Source: Tolypothrix sp. PCC 7712
GTDB lineage: Bacteria; Cyanobacteriota; Cyanobacteriia; Cyanobacteriales; Nostocaceae
Assembly (NCBI RefSeq): GCF_025860405.1
Contig: NZ_CP063785.1
Coordinates: 930,001 to 994,000, forward strand
Length of the DNA stretch: 64,000 bases
Direction: 5' to 3'
The first letter of the stretch is position 1, and each line of letters opens with the position of its first letter. This document shows, piece by piece, positions 1-9,503 of the stretch. The notes under the pieces are model-generated. The model saw only the letters and a list, made by a program, of their open reading frames with translations, ran no database searches and was not told the DNA's origin. A program made the position numbers and the translations under genes.

Positions 1-3000
1 CAAATTTCGGGAGACACTCTAACCAAAACTACGGAAACGACGCTGCAAATCAATACTAGCAATTTGGCAGCAGCGACACTGACGCAATTAGTCCAGTCAC
101 CTGTGACTTTACCATCGGGGACTGTGGATGGTAATTTAACAGTTAAATTTCAACCTAAGCAGCCGAAAACAACGGTTTTTGGCATAGTTAACGTTAATCA
201 AGTTACGGCACAAGTTAATAATTTTCCCAATAAATTAACTAACATCAACGGGAAATTACAATTCCAGGGTACGCAGGTGGCGCTGGAAAATATATCTACC
301 AGCTTGGGTAATATCCCGGCGCAAATTAATGGCTCGGTCGATACGCAAACTGGTTATAATGTCACCGCGAATATCCAAGCTGTTAGCGCGCAAAATCTCT
401 TACAAACTTTTAATATTAAACTTCCCATCACCACGGCTGCTGACTTTACAGCAAATTTTAAATTACAAGGTGCAATTCCCAAGCCTGTAGTTACAGGTGC
501 AGTGAGTACAATTAAACCTGCGGTGATTGACCGTGTGAATTTTGAGAAAATTAGCACCCAATTTCGCGGAACACCGCAGGAAATTGTGATTTCTCAGATT
601 CAAGCTACCCCAACGGTAGGGGGAGAAATTACAGGTAGCGGTCGAGTTGGATTAGGTAAGCAGGGTGAAGTTGCGATCAATTTACAGGCAGAAAGGTTAC
701 CAGGAGATGCATTAGCTCAAACTTATAATGCTAGTACTGCCAATATTCGCATTGGTACAATCTCCGCCAATACCAAAGTTTCAGGAACTCTGGCGAATTT
801 ACAAACCCTGGTGCAAGTCCAAGCACCAATGGCTACTTATCCGGGGAAAGTTGAATTAGCAATCAATAAGGGACTGATTCAGTTCCAGAATACAGTTTTT
901 CAGGTAGCGGGGGGGACAGTTGCAGCGCGAGGACAACTTGTAGGCGATCGCTGGCAAGCTTTTGTGGATGCAAATCAAGTTCCTCTGCAAAGTTTAGCTC
1001 AAGCTACTAGCAACCCAGATAATGCGAATGCAACTTTACCAAAGCAGTTTCAAGGTAATTTAAACGGGAAATTTAATTTATCGGGAACCACCAAGTCTTT
1101 TCAGTTAGCAAATATTCAAGCTTCTGGACAGGCGAACTTAAATGTCGCTGGCGGGAGAGTTAACCTTAATAATATCCGCCTAAATAATGGTCTGTGGCAA
1201 GCTGTAGCCAATGCTTCGGGGATTCAAATCAATCAATTTGCCCCAAATGTTCAAGGACAAATTGCTAATAGTAATATACAAGTTTCTGGTAATACGAATT
1301 CTTTTGCTTTAGCTAATATTCAAGCTGCTGGACAGGCGCGATTGAGTTTAGCTAGGGGAAGCGTTAATGTCAGAAATATCAATTTGAGTAATGGCAACTG
1401 GCAAGCTATAGCCACTATTTCCCAAATTCAATTAAATAATTTATCACAAAATTTGCGCGGGCGGTTAAATGGTGATGTGCAAGTAGCGGGAACCACGGCT
1501 TCTTTCCAACCGCAAAATATTGTAGCAGCAGGTAATGTGAGATTTTCCCAAGGTTTAGCGGCACTCACACAACCGTTAACTGCCCAATTTCAATGGAATG
1601 GGCAACGTTTGCAAATTGCCCAAGCCACTGCACCCGGTTTACGAGCATCTGGTGATATTGCTGTGGCATTGCAACCCACTCCTCAAATTACTGGCTTAAA
1701 TCTTAATGTCCAGGCAGATAATTACAACCTGCAAAGTCTGCCAATTCAGCTTCCGGGTAACATTGCTTTGGCGGGGAGAGTAGATTTTAACGGACAAATT
1801 GCTGGTACGCCTACTAATCCAATTGCTAACGGCAATGTTCGCTTAGAAAATTTTGCCATTAATGGTTTAGCATTTGACCCTGTCTTAACTGGAAACGTCA
1901 GTTATCAAGCGGGACAGGGAACCCAATTTCAAGTTACTGGTAGACAAGACCAAATTGCCTTTTCTTTAGGTGCAAATAATCGCCCTACGGCATTTAATAT
2001 TAGGCGCGACGGTACTGTTGCCACTGGCAACACTGTGGGAGATAATTTAGCAGTTAATGTCCAAGATTTTCCTATATCTTTAGCGAAGGGCTTTCTTCCG
2101 GCTAATGCCAATTTAGGCAGTATCAACGGACAATTATCAGGAAATTTAACAGTTAATTTAACAGATTATAGTTTAGTCGGTAATGTCGCCGTAGCTCAAC
2201 CGCGAATTGGCAGAATTCAAGCAGATGAATTTCGCGGCAATATTAGTTATGGTAATGGCAATTTTGCTTTAACTAATGGCGAGCTAATTCAAGGACAAAA
2301 TCGCTATTTGCTTAGTGGGATTTTACCAACTTCACTCAATAACCCCTTACAATTTACAGTTAGCTTTGACCAAACCAGAATTGAAAATTTACTCTCAACA
2401 CTGAATATCTACAATTATCAAGATTTACAGACTGGTTTGCAGCCTCCAAACCTTGCTGGTGCGGAAGCATTACAAACTGAGCCTGTGAGTTTACCCAACA
2501 CCAATTTATTAGCGCAAATAGATTATCTCTCCAAAATTCAAAGCCAAGTCACTCAAGCAAGAACCCAAGAACAACGAACCGAACGCGTACCTTCTTTAGA
2601 AGAATTACAAGGATTAATTAGCGGTAATATCGGCGTAACAGGTTCTTTACGCTCCGGCTTAAATATTGGCTTTAATTTTACAGGTAATAATTGGGTATGG
2701 GGCAAATATAATATTAATCAAGTTATCGCTAGCGGCAATTTTGAAAATGGCAATTTAACCCTACAACCTCTGCAAGTTAATTTCAATAATTCCATCCTCG
2801 CTTTTACCGGACAATTAAGCCAGCAAGCATTATCTGGACAAGCACAAGTCCAAAATTTAGCATTAGCAGATATTAAACCTTTATTCCCCCAATTACCTGT
2901 AGATGTGGAGGGTAATATTAATGCCAATGCCACATTATCAGGAAGTTTAAATAATCCCCAAGCTGTAGGGGAATTAGCTTTAGTAAATGGTAGCTTAAAC

Positions 3001-4617
3001 AATCAATCTCTACAGTCTGCCCAAGTTAGCTTTAACTATAACGATGCGAGATTAAATTTTGGCAGCAATATTTTAGTTACTAGCACACAACCAATTCAAA
3101 TTAATGGTAGTATTCCTGCCAAATTACCTTTTACATCCGTCGAGCCATCTCCTAGTATTAGCATTCAAGCTAACGTGCAAAATGAAGGCTTGGCATTATT
3201 AAATCTGGTGAATAACCAAGTCAAATGGGTAGATGGTCAAGGACAAGTCAACGTCCAAGTTCAAGGAACATTAGATAGACCAGAAACCACCGGCATTGCC
3301 ACCATTAATAATGCCACCATTAACGTGCAAAGCCTGAGCGAACCATTAACAAATGTTACAGGTACAGCACAGTTTGCAGGCGATCGCTTAATTGTCGATA
3401 ATCTACAAGCACAATTCAGTCGCGGACAATTAACAGCCGCAGGTATTCTCCCCATTTTCGCCAGTCAAAACGCCCAACAGCAAGCCGCTAGCAATCCTCT
3501 GACGGTTTCATTGCAAAACTTGCAGTTGAATTTTCAAGACTTATATCAAGGCGCAGTCAACGGTAATGCAGTAATTACCGGCACAGCATTTGCTCCCCAA
3601 CTCGGCGGTAGAATTCAACTCAATGATGGTGAAGTATTATTAGGAAACGCCGCAGCTGTCAGCAATAATACAACTTCCCAGTCAGACAGTTCTCAAGAAT
3701 TTACAGTCACAACACCGGAAACAACCACGGCGAATAATACCCCCACAACACCGACAACCACAAATACAGCCAGAATACCGATAGAATTTGCCAACCTACA
3801 GCTAGTTTTAGCCGATGATGTCCGCGTCACCCGTCAACCGTTATTTAGCTTTGTGGCGGAGGGTGATATCACTCTCAACGGAACCCTAGCTAAACCTCGT
3901 CCCCAAGGAGAAGTTCGTCTACGGGGAGGACAGATAAATTTATTTACTACCCAATTTACCTTAGAGCGTGGTTACGAACAAACAGCACTATTTACCCCCA
4001 GTCGTGGTTTCGATCCCACATTAGATGTGCGCTTACTCGCCATTGTCCCAGAAGCAACTCGCAGTTTAGGGCGAACCTCACCCATATCTAGCGAAATTCA
4101 AGATATTTCTGCCATCAACTTTGGTACATTAAACACAGTTCGCATTAGTGCGATCGCCAAAGGCCCAGCCAGCGAATTATCTGATAATTTAGTACTAACT
4201 AGCGAACCTCGCCGTAGTCGATCTGAAATCGTGGCTTTACTGGGAGGTTCAATTCTCAACAATTTACAGCAAGGCGATGCAACCTTAGGATTAATTAATA
4301 TAGCTGGTTCAGCAGTTTTCTCTAATTTGCAAGGTACTCTTAGCCAAATTGGTCAAACTATCGGCTTAAGTGAATTAAGACTATTTCCTACCTTGGTAAC
4401 TAATACTAATACCAATGTTTCGGTATTGGGTTTAGCTGCCGAAGGTGTATTTGATGTATCGAAAGATTTTTCTGTTTCCTTATCGCGAGTTTTTGCTAGC
4501 AATGAACCCTTCCGTTACAACGTAATTTATCGCCTCAATGATGAACTGCGCGTGCGCGCTTCTACTAATTTAGGTGATGAAGGTCGTGCTGTGGTTGAGT
4601 ATGAAACCAGATTTTAA
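1..4617 (+). CDS. TamB-like translocation/assembly module protein (5' truncated by window)
   Basis: The reading frame is open from base 1, so the gene starts upstream of the window; about 1538 residues are visible. The protein is a very long, low-complexity beta-rich chain (Asn/Gln/Gly/Thr-rich, repeated 'GNL', 'GQ', 'NG.V' strands). It ends in a region matching the DUF490/TamB C-terminal domain, with TSEPRRSRSEIVALLGG, a hydrophobic stretch, and a final strand ending in Phe like outer-membrane-associated proteins. TamB-family proteins bridge the inner and outer membranes and are implicated in lipid transport and outer-membrane protein assembly. A Thr-rich linker lies at about 3650-3780, before the C-terminal domain. 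No signal peptide can be judged because the N terminus is missing. A TTG at 64 is an internal codon, not the start. Confidence 0.88.
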   Translation, partial: QISGDTLTKTTETTLQINTSNLAAATLTQLVQSPVTLPSGTVDGNLTVKFQPKQPKTTVFGIVNVNQVTAQVNNFPNKLTNINGKLQFQGTQVALENISTSLGNIPAQINGSVDTQTGYNVTANIQAVSAQNLLQTFNIKLPITTAADFTANFKLQGAIPKPVVTGAVSTIKPAVIDRVNFEKISTQFRGTPQEIVISQIQATPTVGGEITGSGRVGLGKQGEVAINLQAERLPGDALAQTYNASTANIRIGTISANTKVSGTLANLQTLVQVQAPMATYPGKVELAINKGLIQFQNTVFQVAGGTVAARGQLVGDRWQAFVDANQVPLQSLAQATSNPDNANATLPKQFQGNLNGKFNLSGTTKSFQLANIQASGQANLNVAGGRVNLNNIRLNNGLWQAVANASGIQINQFAPNVQGQIANSNIQVSGNTNSFALANIQAAGQARLSLARGSVNVRNINLSNGNWQAIATISQIQLNNLSQNLRGRLNGDVQVAGTTASFQPQNIVAAGNVRFSQGLAALTQPLTAQFQWNGQRLQIAQATAPGLRASGDIAVALQPTPQITGLNLNVQADNYNLQSLPIQLPGNIALAGRVDFNGQIAGTPTNPIANGNVRLENFAINGLAFDPVLTGNVSYQAGQGTQFQVTGRQDQIAFSLGANNRPTAFNIRRDGTVATGNTVGDNLAVNVQDFPISLAKGFLPANANLGSINGQLSGNLTVNLTDYSLVGNVAVAQPRIGRIQADEFRGNISYGNGNFALTNGELIQGQNRYLLSGILPTSLNNPLQFTVSFDQTRIENLLSTLNIYNYQDLQTGLQPPNLAGAEALQTEPVSLPNTNLLAQIDYLSKIQSQVTQARTQEQRTERVPSLEELQGLISGNIGVTGSLRSGLNIGFNFTGNNWVWGKYNINQVIASGNFENGNLTLQPLQVNFNNSILAFTGQLSQQALSGQAQVQNLALADIKPLFPQLPVDVEGNINANATLSGSLNNPQAVGELALVNGSLNNQSLQSAQVSFNYNDARLNFGSNILVTSTQPIQINGSIPAKLPFTSVEPSPSISIQANVQNEGLALLNLVNNQVKWVDGQGQVNVQVQGTLDRPETTGIATINNATINVQSLSEPLTNVTGTAQFAGDRLIVDNLQAQFSRGQLTAAGILPIFASQNAQQQAASNPLTVSLQNLQLNFQDLYQGAVNGNAVITGTAFAPQLGGRIQLNDGEVLLGNAAAVSNNTTSQSDSSQEFTVTTPETTTANNTPTTPTTTNTARIPIEFANLQLVLADDVRVTRQPLFSFVAEGDITLNGTLAKPRPQGEVRLRGGQINLFTTQFTLERGYEQTALFTPSRGFDPTLDVRLLAIVPEATRSLGRTSPISSEIQDISAINFGTLNTVRISAIAKGPASELSDNLVLTSEPRRSRSEIVALLGGSILNNLQQGDATLGLINIAGSAVFSNLQGTLSQIGQTIGLSELRLFPTLVTNTNTNVSVLGLAAEGVFDVSKDFSVSLSRVFASNEPFRYNVIYRLNDELRVRASTNLGDEGRAVVEYETRF

Positions 4618-4651
4618 TCCACACAGACACAAAGATGCAATTTTAACTAAA

Positions 4652-4779
4652 TAGGATTTACGCAAGCAAAATTTGTCATTGCGACCGGAACGAAGTGTAG
4701 GGAAGCAATCCCAGGATATCAGGCGATTACGTCGCTACGCTCGTAATGACGTAATTCCGTGACTTTTGCGTAAGTCCTA
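4652..4779. mobile_element. MITE-like inverted-repeat element (family M3)
   Basis: The terminal repeats TAGGATTTACGCAA (4652-4665) and TTGCGTAAGTCCTA (4766-4779) are inverted copies with one mismatch. The interior holds the widespread GTCATTGCGA...GAAGCAATCCC type repeat. A related left end, TAGGAATTACGCAA followed by GTCATTGCGACCG, occurs at 51437-51475. The element has no coding capacity. It lies between the tamB-like gene and the Uma2 gene. Confidence 0.65.
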
Positions 4780-4814
4780 CTAAAATAGATAAATAAAGTC
4801 TTCAAAGTGGCTAT

Positions 4815-5504
4815 ATGACCACCATTATCTCTACATCAGGAATCACTTATCCCAGCAGCGATGGAGAACCTGTGGCAGAAACTTATGACCATTTATATGC
4901 AATTTTAACTACGCTAGAAGTCATCAGACAATATCTTCAAGGTCGTCACGCCACAGTTTTAGCTAATCAATTCTTGTATTATGCCCAAGGTTTCCCTAAA
5001 TTAAGAGTTGCACCTGATGTCATGGTTATTTATGACGTTGAACCTGGGGGACGAGATAACTACAAAATTTGGGAAGAAAAACAGGTACCAAAGGTAATTT
5101 TTGAATTTACCTCTAAAGGAACTCAAGAAGAAGACAAAACCACTAAGAAAAATCTTTATGAAGGCTTAGAAGTAGAAGAATATTGGTTATTTGATCCCAA
5201 AGGCGAATGGATTACACAACAGCTGCAAGGTTATCGCTTAAGAGGAGATATTTATGAGCCAATTACCGATAGTTGCAGCCAAGCATTACAACTACGTCTA
5301 GCCGTAGAAGGAAAACTGATTGGCTTTTATCGCCTAGATAATGGTGAAAAATTGTTGGTAAATGATGAATTAATTGCCGCACTGAAACAAGAGACTAATA
5401 AACGTATAGAAGCAGAAGCACAAGCAGAACAAGAACGCCAACGCGCTGCAGAACTTGAAGCGCTGCTTTCTCGTTATCGAGAACAGTTTGGCGATTTAAC
5501 CTAA
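4815..5504 (+). CDS. Uma2 family endonuclease-like protein (DUF820)
   Basis: 229 residues. The PD-(D/E)XK-type core is visible as APDVMVIYD (acidic residue) followed by KVIFEFTSKGT, then a Lys-rich helix leading to LEVEEYWLFDPKGEW, the usual DUF820 signature. The C terminus (about 190-229) is a charged coiled coil rich in Glu, Arg and Gln, common in cyanobacterial members. The family is greatly expanded in cyanobacteria and its biological role is not settled; nuclease activity is inferred from the fold. It stands alone, preceded by a small inverted-repeat element. A second member is at 57994-58698. Confidence 0.85.
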   Translation: MTTIISTSGITYPSSDGEPVAETYDHLYAILTTLEVIRQYLQGRHATVLANQFLYYAQGFPKLRVAPDVMVIYDVEPGGRDNYKIWEEKQVPKVIFEFTSKGTQEEDKTTKKNLYEGLEVEEYWLFDPKGEWITQQLQGYRLRGDIYEPITDSCSQALQLRLAVEGKLIGFYRLDNGEKLLVNDELIAALKQETNKRIEAEAQAEQERQRAAELEALLSRYREQFGDLT

Positions 5505-5561
5505 ATTCTTGTGGAGAAGCTTCTAGACATAAAAAAGAAGAACGCAAATCAACTGTACTCT

Positions 5562-5680
5562 CAATACTTGTCGGTTAAGGGGAAAAAGGGGAATGGAAAA
5601 GGGAAAAACCTTTAACCCTTAACCTTTCACCTTTTCCCCAAAACCAATTTTGGGTTCAAAACGCTTAACCCATTAGTATT
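5562..5680. mobile_element. MITE-like element, family M1 (degenerate right end)
   Basis: It begins CAATACTTGTCGGTTAAGG and continues through a purine-rich AAGGGGAAAA tract and the complementary CCTTTTCCCC tract to CGCTTAACCCATTAGTATT. The left end and interior match the copies at 54466-54591 and, inverted, 21217-21341. The right terminal repeat is the least conserved of the three long copies. Purine and pyrimidine arms could fold into a long hairpin in RNA. Confidence 0.65.
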
Positions 5681-5729
5681 ACCAGTACTCTGCGTTCTTC
5701 TATCTGCCTTTAAAAACCTTCTCTGCTAA

Positions 5730-6848
5730 TTAATGATGATGGTGATGGTGATGATGTCCATCTAAGTGAGGATTAACAGTTACAGCTTCCTCTGATCTTA
5801 ATGCACTAATGTGATCCTCAGCCCATTGTGCAGCCATCGCCAAAAACTCTGGATGATCATTAACACAAGCCATTTGCACATAATCCACACCATGATGCTT
5901 TTTCTCTAAAGCATGGATAATGTGATGGACATCCAATAAAGTTTCGTGGTTTTCTGTCGCAAAACCAATTGGCATAAATATTACGACTTTGGCACCCAAT
6001 TGAATCAAGTTACTAGCTGCTTGCTCGGCATTGGGTAGTGTCCATTCAATTAGCGGTGTGTCGTGGTTTAACCAACCAACAGAAATTAAAGGATACTTAT
6101 TAATCAGCTTGTCCCGTACTAAGTCATATAGTGCTTGACTTTCGACAATCCCAGAGGTAAAGCCTTTCGCTTTGTGGGGACAGCCGTGATTCATCAGCAC
6201 AATCCCAATTTGAGAAGGGAGGTAGGTTGCTGCTAAATCAGCATTAATTTTTTCTTCTACCAAATGCGCCATCAAATCAATATAAGCTGGCTCATTGTAG
6301 AAAGAAGGAATGTAACGCAGTCCTTTTACCCAATGTTCTTCACCTTCAGCCATCTCAGCTAAAGCGTTATTTACCTGTTCGATCGCAATCCCACTAGTAA
6401 AGATAGAATCAACCACTAGTAGGGGATAAATCAGAATTTTGTCGAAGCCTTGGTTTTTAATCTCTGCTAAAACTTGTTTAGGTAAAAAAGGCGCGCAGAA
6501 GTTAAAAGCTTTGAAAACTTGAACGCCTTCACCCCACTTTTCTTGTAACCGCTTCTCAATTCCAGCCCGTTGCTGTTCAAAAATAGCATTATGTGGGGAG
6601 ATAAAATCGTGATGCGTATGTCCCCACTCATGACGGTCAAATAACGCCAAAAGCTTTGCTAGGGGTGGGTAAATCCAAGTAGGGACTGGTGCAAATTTTG
6701 CTGTCAGTAAATTTAAAGCCTGTTCGTTATAGTTAGCGAAATCTTCGTAGCTTTCGACTTCGCCGTAGCCCATGAGCAATACGGCGACTCTATCTTGACG
6801 TGATGATTGCTCGTGGGTATGTTGTACTTTTTCCGGCGTGGCTACCAC
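5730..6848 (-). CDS. Ferrochelatase-family protein with natural octahistidine tail
   Basis: 372 residues starting at GTG 6848, with GAGGAA about 9 nt upstream. Ferrochelatase landmarks are present: an N-terminal VAVLLMGYGE strand, NHGCP in place of the usual [S/T]HG.P metal-site motif, and GFATENHETLLDVH, matching the family's catalytic F..DH.ETL.E region. Ferrochelatases insert Fe2+ into protoporphyrin IX; related class II chelatases use other tetrapyrroles. Typical cyanobacterial HemH carries a C-terminal chlorophyll-binding helix. This protein lacks it and ends DG followed by eight His encoded by mixed CAT/CAC codons. It may be a paralogue with a different metal or a metal-storage tail. 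I therefore do not call it hemH. Confidence 0.75.
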   Translation of the reverse strand: MVATPEKVQHTHEQSSRQDRVAVLLMGYGEVESYEDFANYNEQALNLLTAKFAPVPTWIYPPLAKLLALFDRHEWGHTHHDFISPHNAIFEQQRAGIEKRLQEKWGEGVQVFKAFNFCAPFLPKQVLAEIKNQGFDKILIYPLLVVDSIFTSGIAIEQVNNALAEMAEGEEHWVKGLRYIPSFYNEPAYIDLMAHLVEEKINADLAATYLPSQIGIVLMNHGCPHKAKGFTSGIVESQALYDLVRDKLINKYPLISVGWLNHDTPLIEWTLPNAEQAASNLIQLGAKVVIFMPIGFATENHETLLDVHHIIHALEKKHHGVDYVQMACVNDHPEFLAMAAQWAEDHISALRSEEAVTVNPHLDGHHHHHHHH

Positions 6849-7344
6849 AGTGAGTTCCTCAATATAACCAGAATGTAGAGAAGTATCAAAGAAATAATTG
6901 ATTATTTCCCGACTGAGTAAAATAAAATCCCATCCGGGGGGATAGGATAGTTACGAATATCATAACGGAGCAACGCTGCTTATACCTCTACCGTTAGGAT
7001 CTAGACAAGAAAATTTACTTAAATCAATCAGGATTTACGTAATCAGCACATTTTTGTGTTGGCTGTCAACAGTCAACAGTCAACAGTCAACAGTCAACAG
7101 TCAACAGTCAACAGTCAACAGTCAACAGTCAACAGTCAACAGTCAACAGTCAACAGTCAACAGTCAACAGTCAACAGTCAGCAGTCAACAGTCAACAGTC
7201 AACAGTCAACAAAACTCAAGAAATTCAACAATTCTTTCCGAGGTGAAATTCTCAGCCAATTGCTTACAATATTAATGTTGTATTTATAACCAATAGGGAT
7301 TCAGCATTGCTAAACCCTAGCTCTGAACCAGAGACTCAAGATAA
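6849..7344. other. Intergenic region with tandem array
   Basis: This roughly 500-bp gap has the likely promoter of the minus-strand chelatase gene near its left side. GGATTTACGTAA at 7031-7042 resembles an M3 element end. A 147-bp heptamer array at 7065-7211 follows. No convincing gene is present: the two overlapping frames through the array are products of the repeat. Confidence 0.7.
7065..7211. repeat. Tandem heptamer array, 21 copies of GTCAACA
   Basis: Direct reading gives 21 contiguous 7-bp units. Only the seventeenth (7177-7183, GTCAGCA) differs. Heptamer short tandem repeats are typical of Nostocales intergenic DNA. A shorter relative, ACAGTTAACAGTTAACAG and neighbouring variants, occurs at about 58809-58842. 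The unit length of 7 means the array is open in several frames and creates spurious ORFs. Confidence 0.97.
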
Positions 7345-7947
7345 ATGGATATTATTATTTGCCCTGGAATTCATGAGCCAGAATTGACAGAAAGTTTTAT
7401 CTCAGGGTGCTTCAATTTCAATAGCGATCGCGTAGCGCTTCTCTCAAGGGGCGATCGCACACCTGCTCAAAATCCAGCTCACAATATTCTGATTTTTCCT
7501 GAACAGGGTGTACTGACCGTATCGCCATTGAAAATTTTACAATTTTTACACAATTGCTTAAAGGATAGGTTACAATCGCCCGTGTTCTTCATTAGCTTTA
7601 GCGCTGGTGTAGTTGGAGCAATTATCGCAGCGCGGTTGTGGCAACTTTTAGGGGGTACAGTCACAGCTTTTATTGCTGTAGATGGATGGGGCGTGCCACT
7701 ATGGGGTGATTTTCCCATTCACAGAATGAGCCATGATTATTTCACCCATTGGAGTTCGTCTTTATTGGGTAGTGGGCACAATAACTTCTATGCAGAACCA
7801 GCTGTAGACCATTTATCCCTTTGGCGATCGCCCCAAACTATACAAGGGGTGTTAACCGACCAGTCCCTAGGATTGTACCAAAATAGCGATCGCTTAAGTG
7901 CCTCTGATTTTGTGCATCTGCTATTACAGCGCTATGAAGAAAAATAG
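7345..7947 (+). CDS. Conserved hypothetical protein, alpha/beta-hydrolase-like
   Basis: 200 residues from ATG 7345. The protein opens with the beta strand DIIICPGIHEPEL, and a later VFFISFSAGVVGAII segment resembles the nucleophile elbow of alpha/beta hydrolases (S-F-S-A-G in place of G-x-S-x-G). HLSLW near the C terminus could supply a histidine. The lack of a Gly before the putative nucleophile makes enzymatic activity uncertain. Three GCGATCGC or related HIP1 motifs lie inside the gene. It stands alone upstream of an MFS transporter; no operon is evident because 290 bp separate them. Confidence 0.6.
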   Translation: MDIIICPGIHEPELTESFISGCFNFNSDRVALLSRGDRTPAQNPAHNILIFPEQGVLTVSPLKILQFLHNCLKDRLQSPVFFISFSAGVVGAIIAARLWQLLGGTVTAFIAVDGWGVPLWGDFPIHRMSHDYFTHWSSSLLGSGHNNFYAEPAVDHLSLWRSPQTIQGVLTDQSLGLYQNSDRLSASDFVHLLLQRYEEK

Positions 7948-8240
7948 TCCGGAAAATAAACTGGGCAAAGGGGAGTGAGAAATAGGGAAAATTTTCCAAA
8001 GGAGCGATAAAAATAAGGAAGATGAGGAAGATGAGGGGATGAGGAGGATAAGGAAGCAAAATAAGTTTTAGCGCCAAGCATGAAAGTGTTTTTCTCCCCC
8101 AACTTCCCCTTGTGGTGGGATATTTATCTACTTGAAAGTCCCTAACTCCCTCATCTCCTCCATCTCCCTTATCTCCCTCATCTCTCTTCGCTCCCACTCC
8201 CCTACTCCCATCTACCCTAGTCCCCATTACGTAGTATCAA

Positions 8241-9503
8241 ATGTTTCCAACGGAACCTGCTGCTGTTAATAACGGGTTTGGCGCACTGCTGAAAAACCGT
8301 AGTTTTATGCTCCTGTGGATTGGGCAACTGGTTTCCCAGTTGGCAGATAAGGTATTCTTCGTTTTGATGATTGCCTTGCTGGAAAACTACCCACCGCCAC
8401 CAGGATTGGCAGAAAACTCAATGTACTCAACATTGATGGTCTCCTTTACAGTACCAGCCATTTTGTTTGGTTCTGCGGGTGGCATTTTTGTTGACCGCTT
8501 TCCTAAAAAGTTAATTATGGTTGGCTCGGATGTGGTACGTGGGTTCTTAACGTTGCTGATTCCGTTTTTACCACGAGAGTTTTTGATACTTTTGATACTA
8601 ACTTTTGCAATATCAACAGTGACGCAGTTTTTTGCCCCGGCGGAACAAGCTGCTATTCCCCTGTTAGTGCGACGGGAGAATCTAATGGCAGCTAATGCCC
8701 TGTTTAGCAGCACAATGATGGGAGCCTTAATCGTTGGCTTTGCTATTGGTGAGCCAATGTTAAGCTGGGCGAAAGATATTCTGGGAGAGGAATACGGTCA
8801 AGAATTAATAGTGAGTGGGCTTTATCTGTTGTCGGGTGCAATTATGCAGCCGATTAATTTTAAAGAACATAAGCCAAATCATGAGCATCAGGCTGCACCT
8901 CATCTGTGGTCAGAGTTTACAGAGAGTTTGCGTTATTTGAAGAAAAACCGCCTGGTGTTAAATGCCATGCTGCAACTTGTCACCTTATATTGCGTGTTTG
9001 CAGCTTTAACAGTGTTGACAATTAGATTAGCAGCCGACTTTGGCTTAAAAGAAAAGCAGTTTGGCTTTTTCTTAGCCGCAGCCGGGGTGGGGATGGTTTT
9101 GGGTGCAGGAATTTTGGGACACTGGGGTGTAAAATTACACGGCAAGCCCTTACCCTTAATCGGCTTTTTACTGATGGCGCTAGTTTTAGGCGTGTTTACT
9201 TTTACCCACAATCTTTTATTAGCATTGATACTTTGTGCCTTATTGGGTGTAGGTGCTTCCTTAATAGGCGTACCGATGCAAACTTTAATCCAACAACAAG
9301 CGCCACCCACGATGCATGGTAAAGTATTCGGTTTCCAAAATCATGCGGTGAATATTGCCCTTTCTTTACCACTAGCAATTACCGGGCCGTTAACTGATAT
9401 GCTTGGTTTGCGCGTTGTCTTAGTAGCCATGAGCGTGATAGTAGCGGCTGTAGGTGTTTGGGCTTGGAAAAATACTCGGCGAGTATTGCAAGATGTGATT
9501 TAG
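8241..9503 (+). CDS. MFS transporter
   Basis: 420 residues with about 12 predicted membrane segments. The first is KNRSFMLLWIGQLVSQLADK, the typical start of the MFS_3/LplT-like group. The conserved loop GGIFVDRFPKKLIMVGSDVVRG carries the MFS motif A pattern (G...D...R/K). The substrate cannot be deduced; relatives include drug-efflux and lysophospholipid transporters. The C terminus ends after the last helix without an extra domain. Upstream DNA (7990-8230) is a low-complexity GAGGA/CTCCC tract with potential to fold on itself. Confidence 0.85.
   Translation: MFPTEPAAVNNGFGALLKNRSFMLLWIGQLVSQLADKVFFVLMIALLENYPPPPGLAENSMYSTLMVSFTVPAILFGSAGGIFVDRFPKKLIMVGSDVVRGFLTLLIPFLPREFLILLILTFAISTVTQFFAPAEQAAIPLLVRRENLMAANALFSSTMMGALIVGFAIGEPMLSWAKDILGEEYGQELIVSGLYLLSGAIMQPINFKEHKPNHEHQAAPHLWSEFTESLRYLKKNRLVLNAMLQLVTLYCVFAALTVLTIRLAADFGLKEKQFGFFLAAAGVGMVLGAGILGHWGVKLHGKPLPLIGFLLMALVLGVFTFTHNLLLALILCALLGVGASLIGVPMQTLIQQQAPPTMHGKVFGFQNHAVNIALSLPLAITGPLTDMLGLRVVLVAMSVIVAAVGVWAWKNTRRVLQDVI

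Noticed and set aside
7065..7211. Possible CRISPR array
   Set aside because: Units are 7 bp with no spacers; a simple tandem repeat.
7054..7289. Two overlapping 73- and 77-codon frames of repeated Ser-Thr-Val-Asn-Ser-Gln-Gln
   Set aside because: They are translations of the 7-bp tandem array; no ribosome site and no coding character outside the repeat.
7838..8227. 129-codon minus-strand frame
   Set aside because: It covers a GAGGA/CTCCC low-complexity tract and the end of the hydrolase-like gene; composition is repeat-driven.
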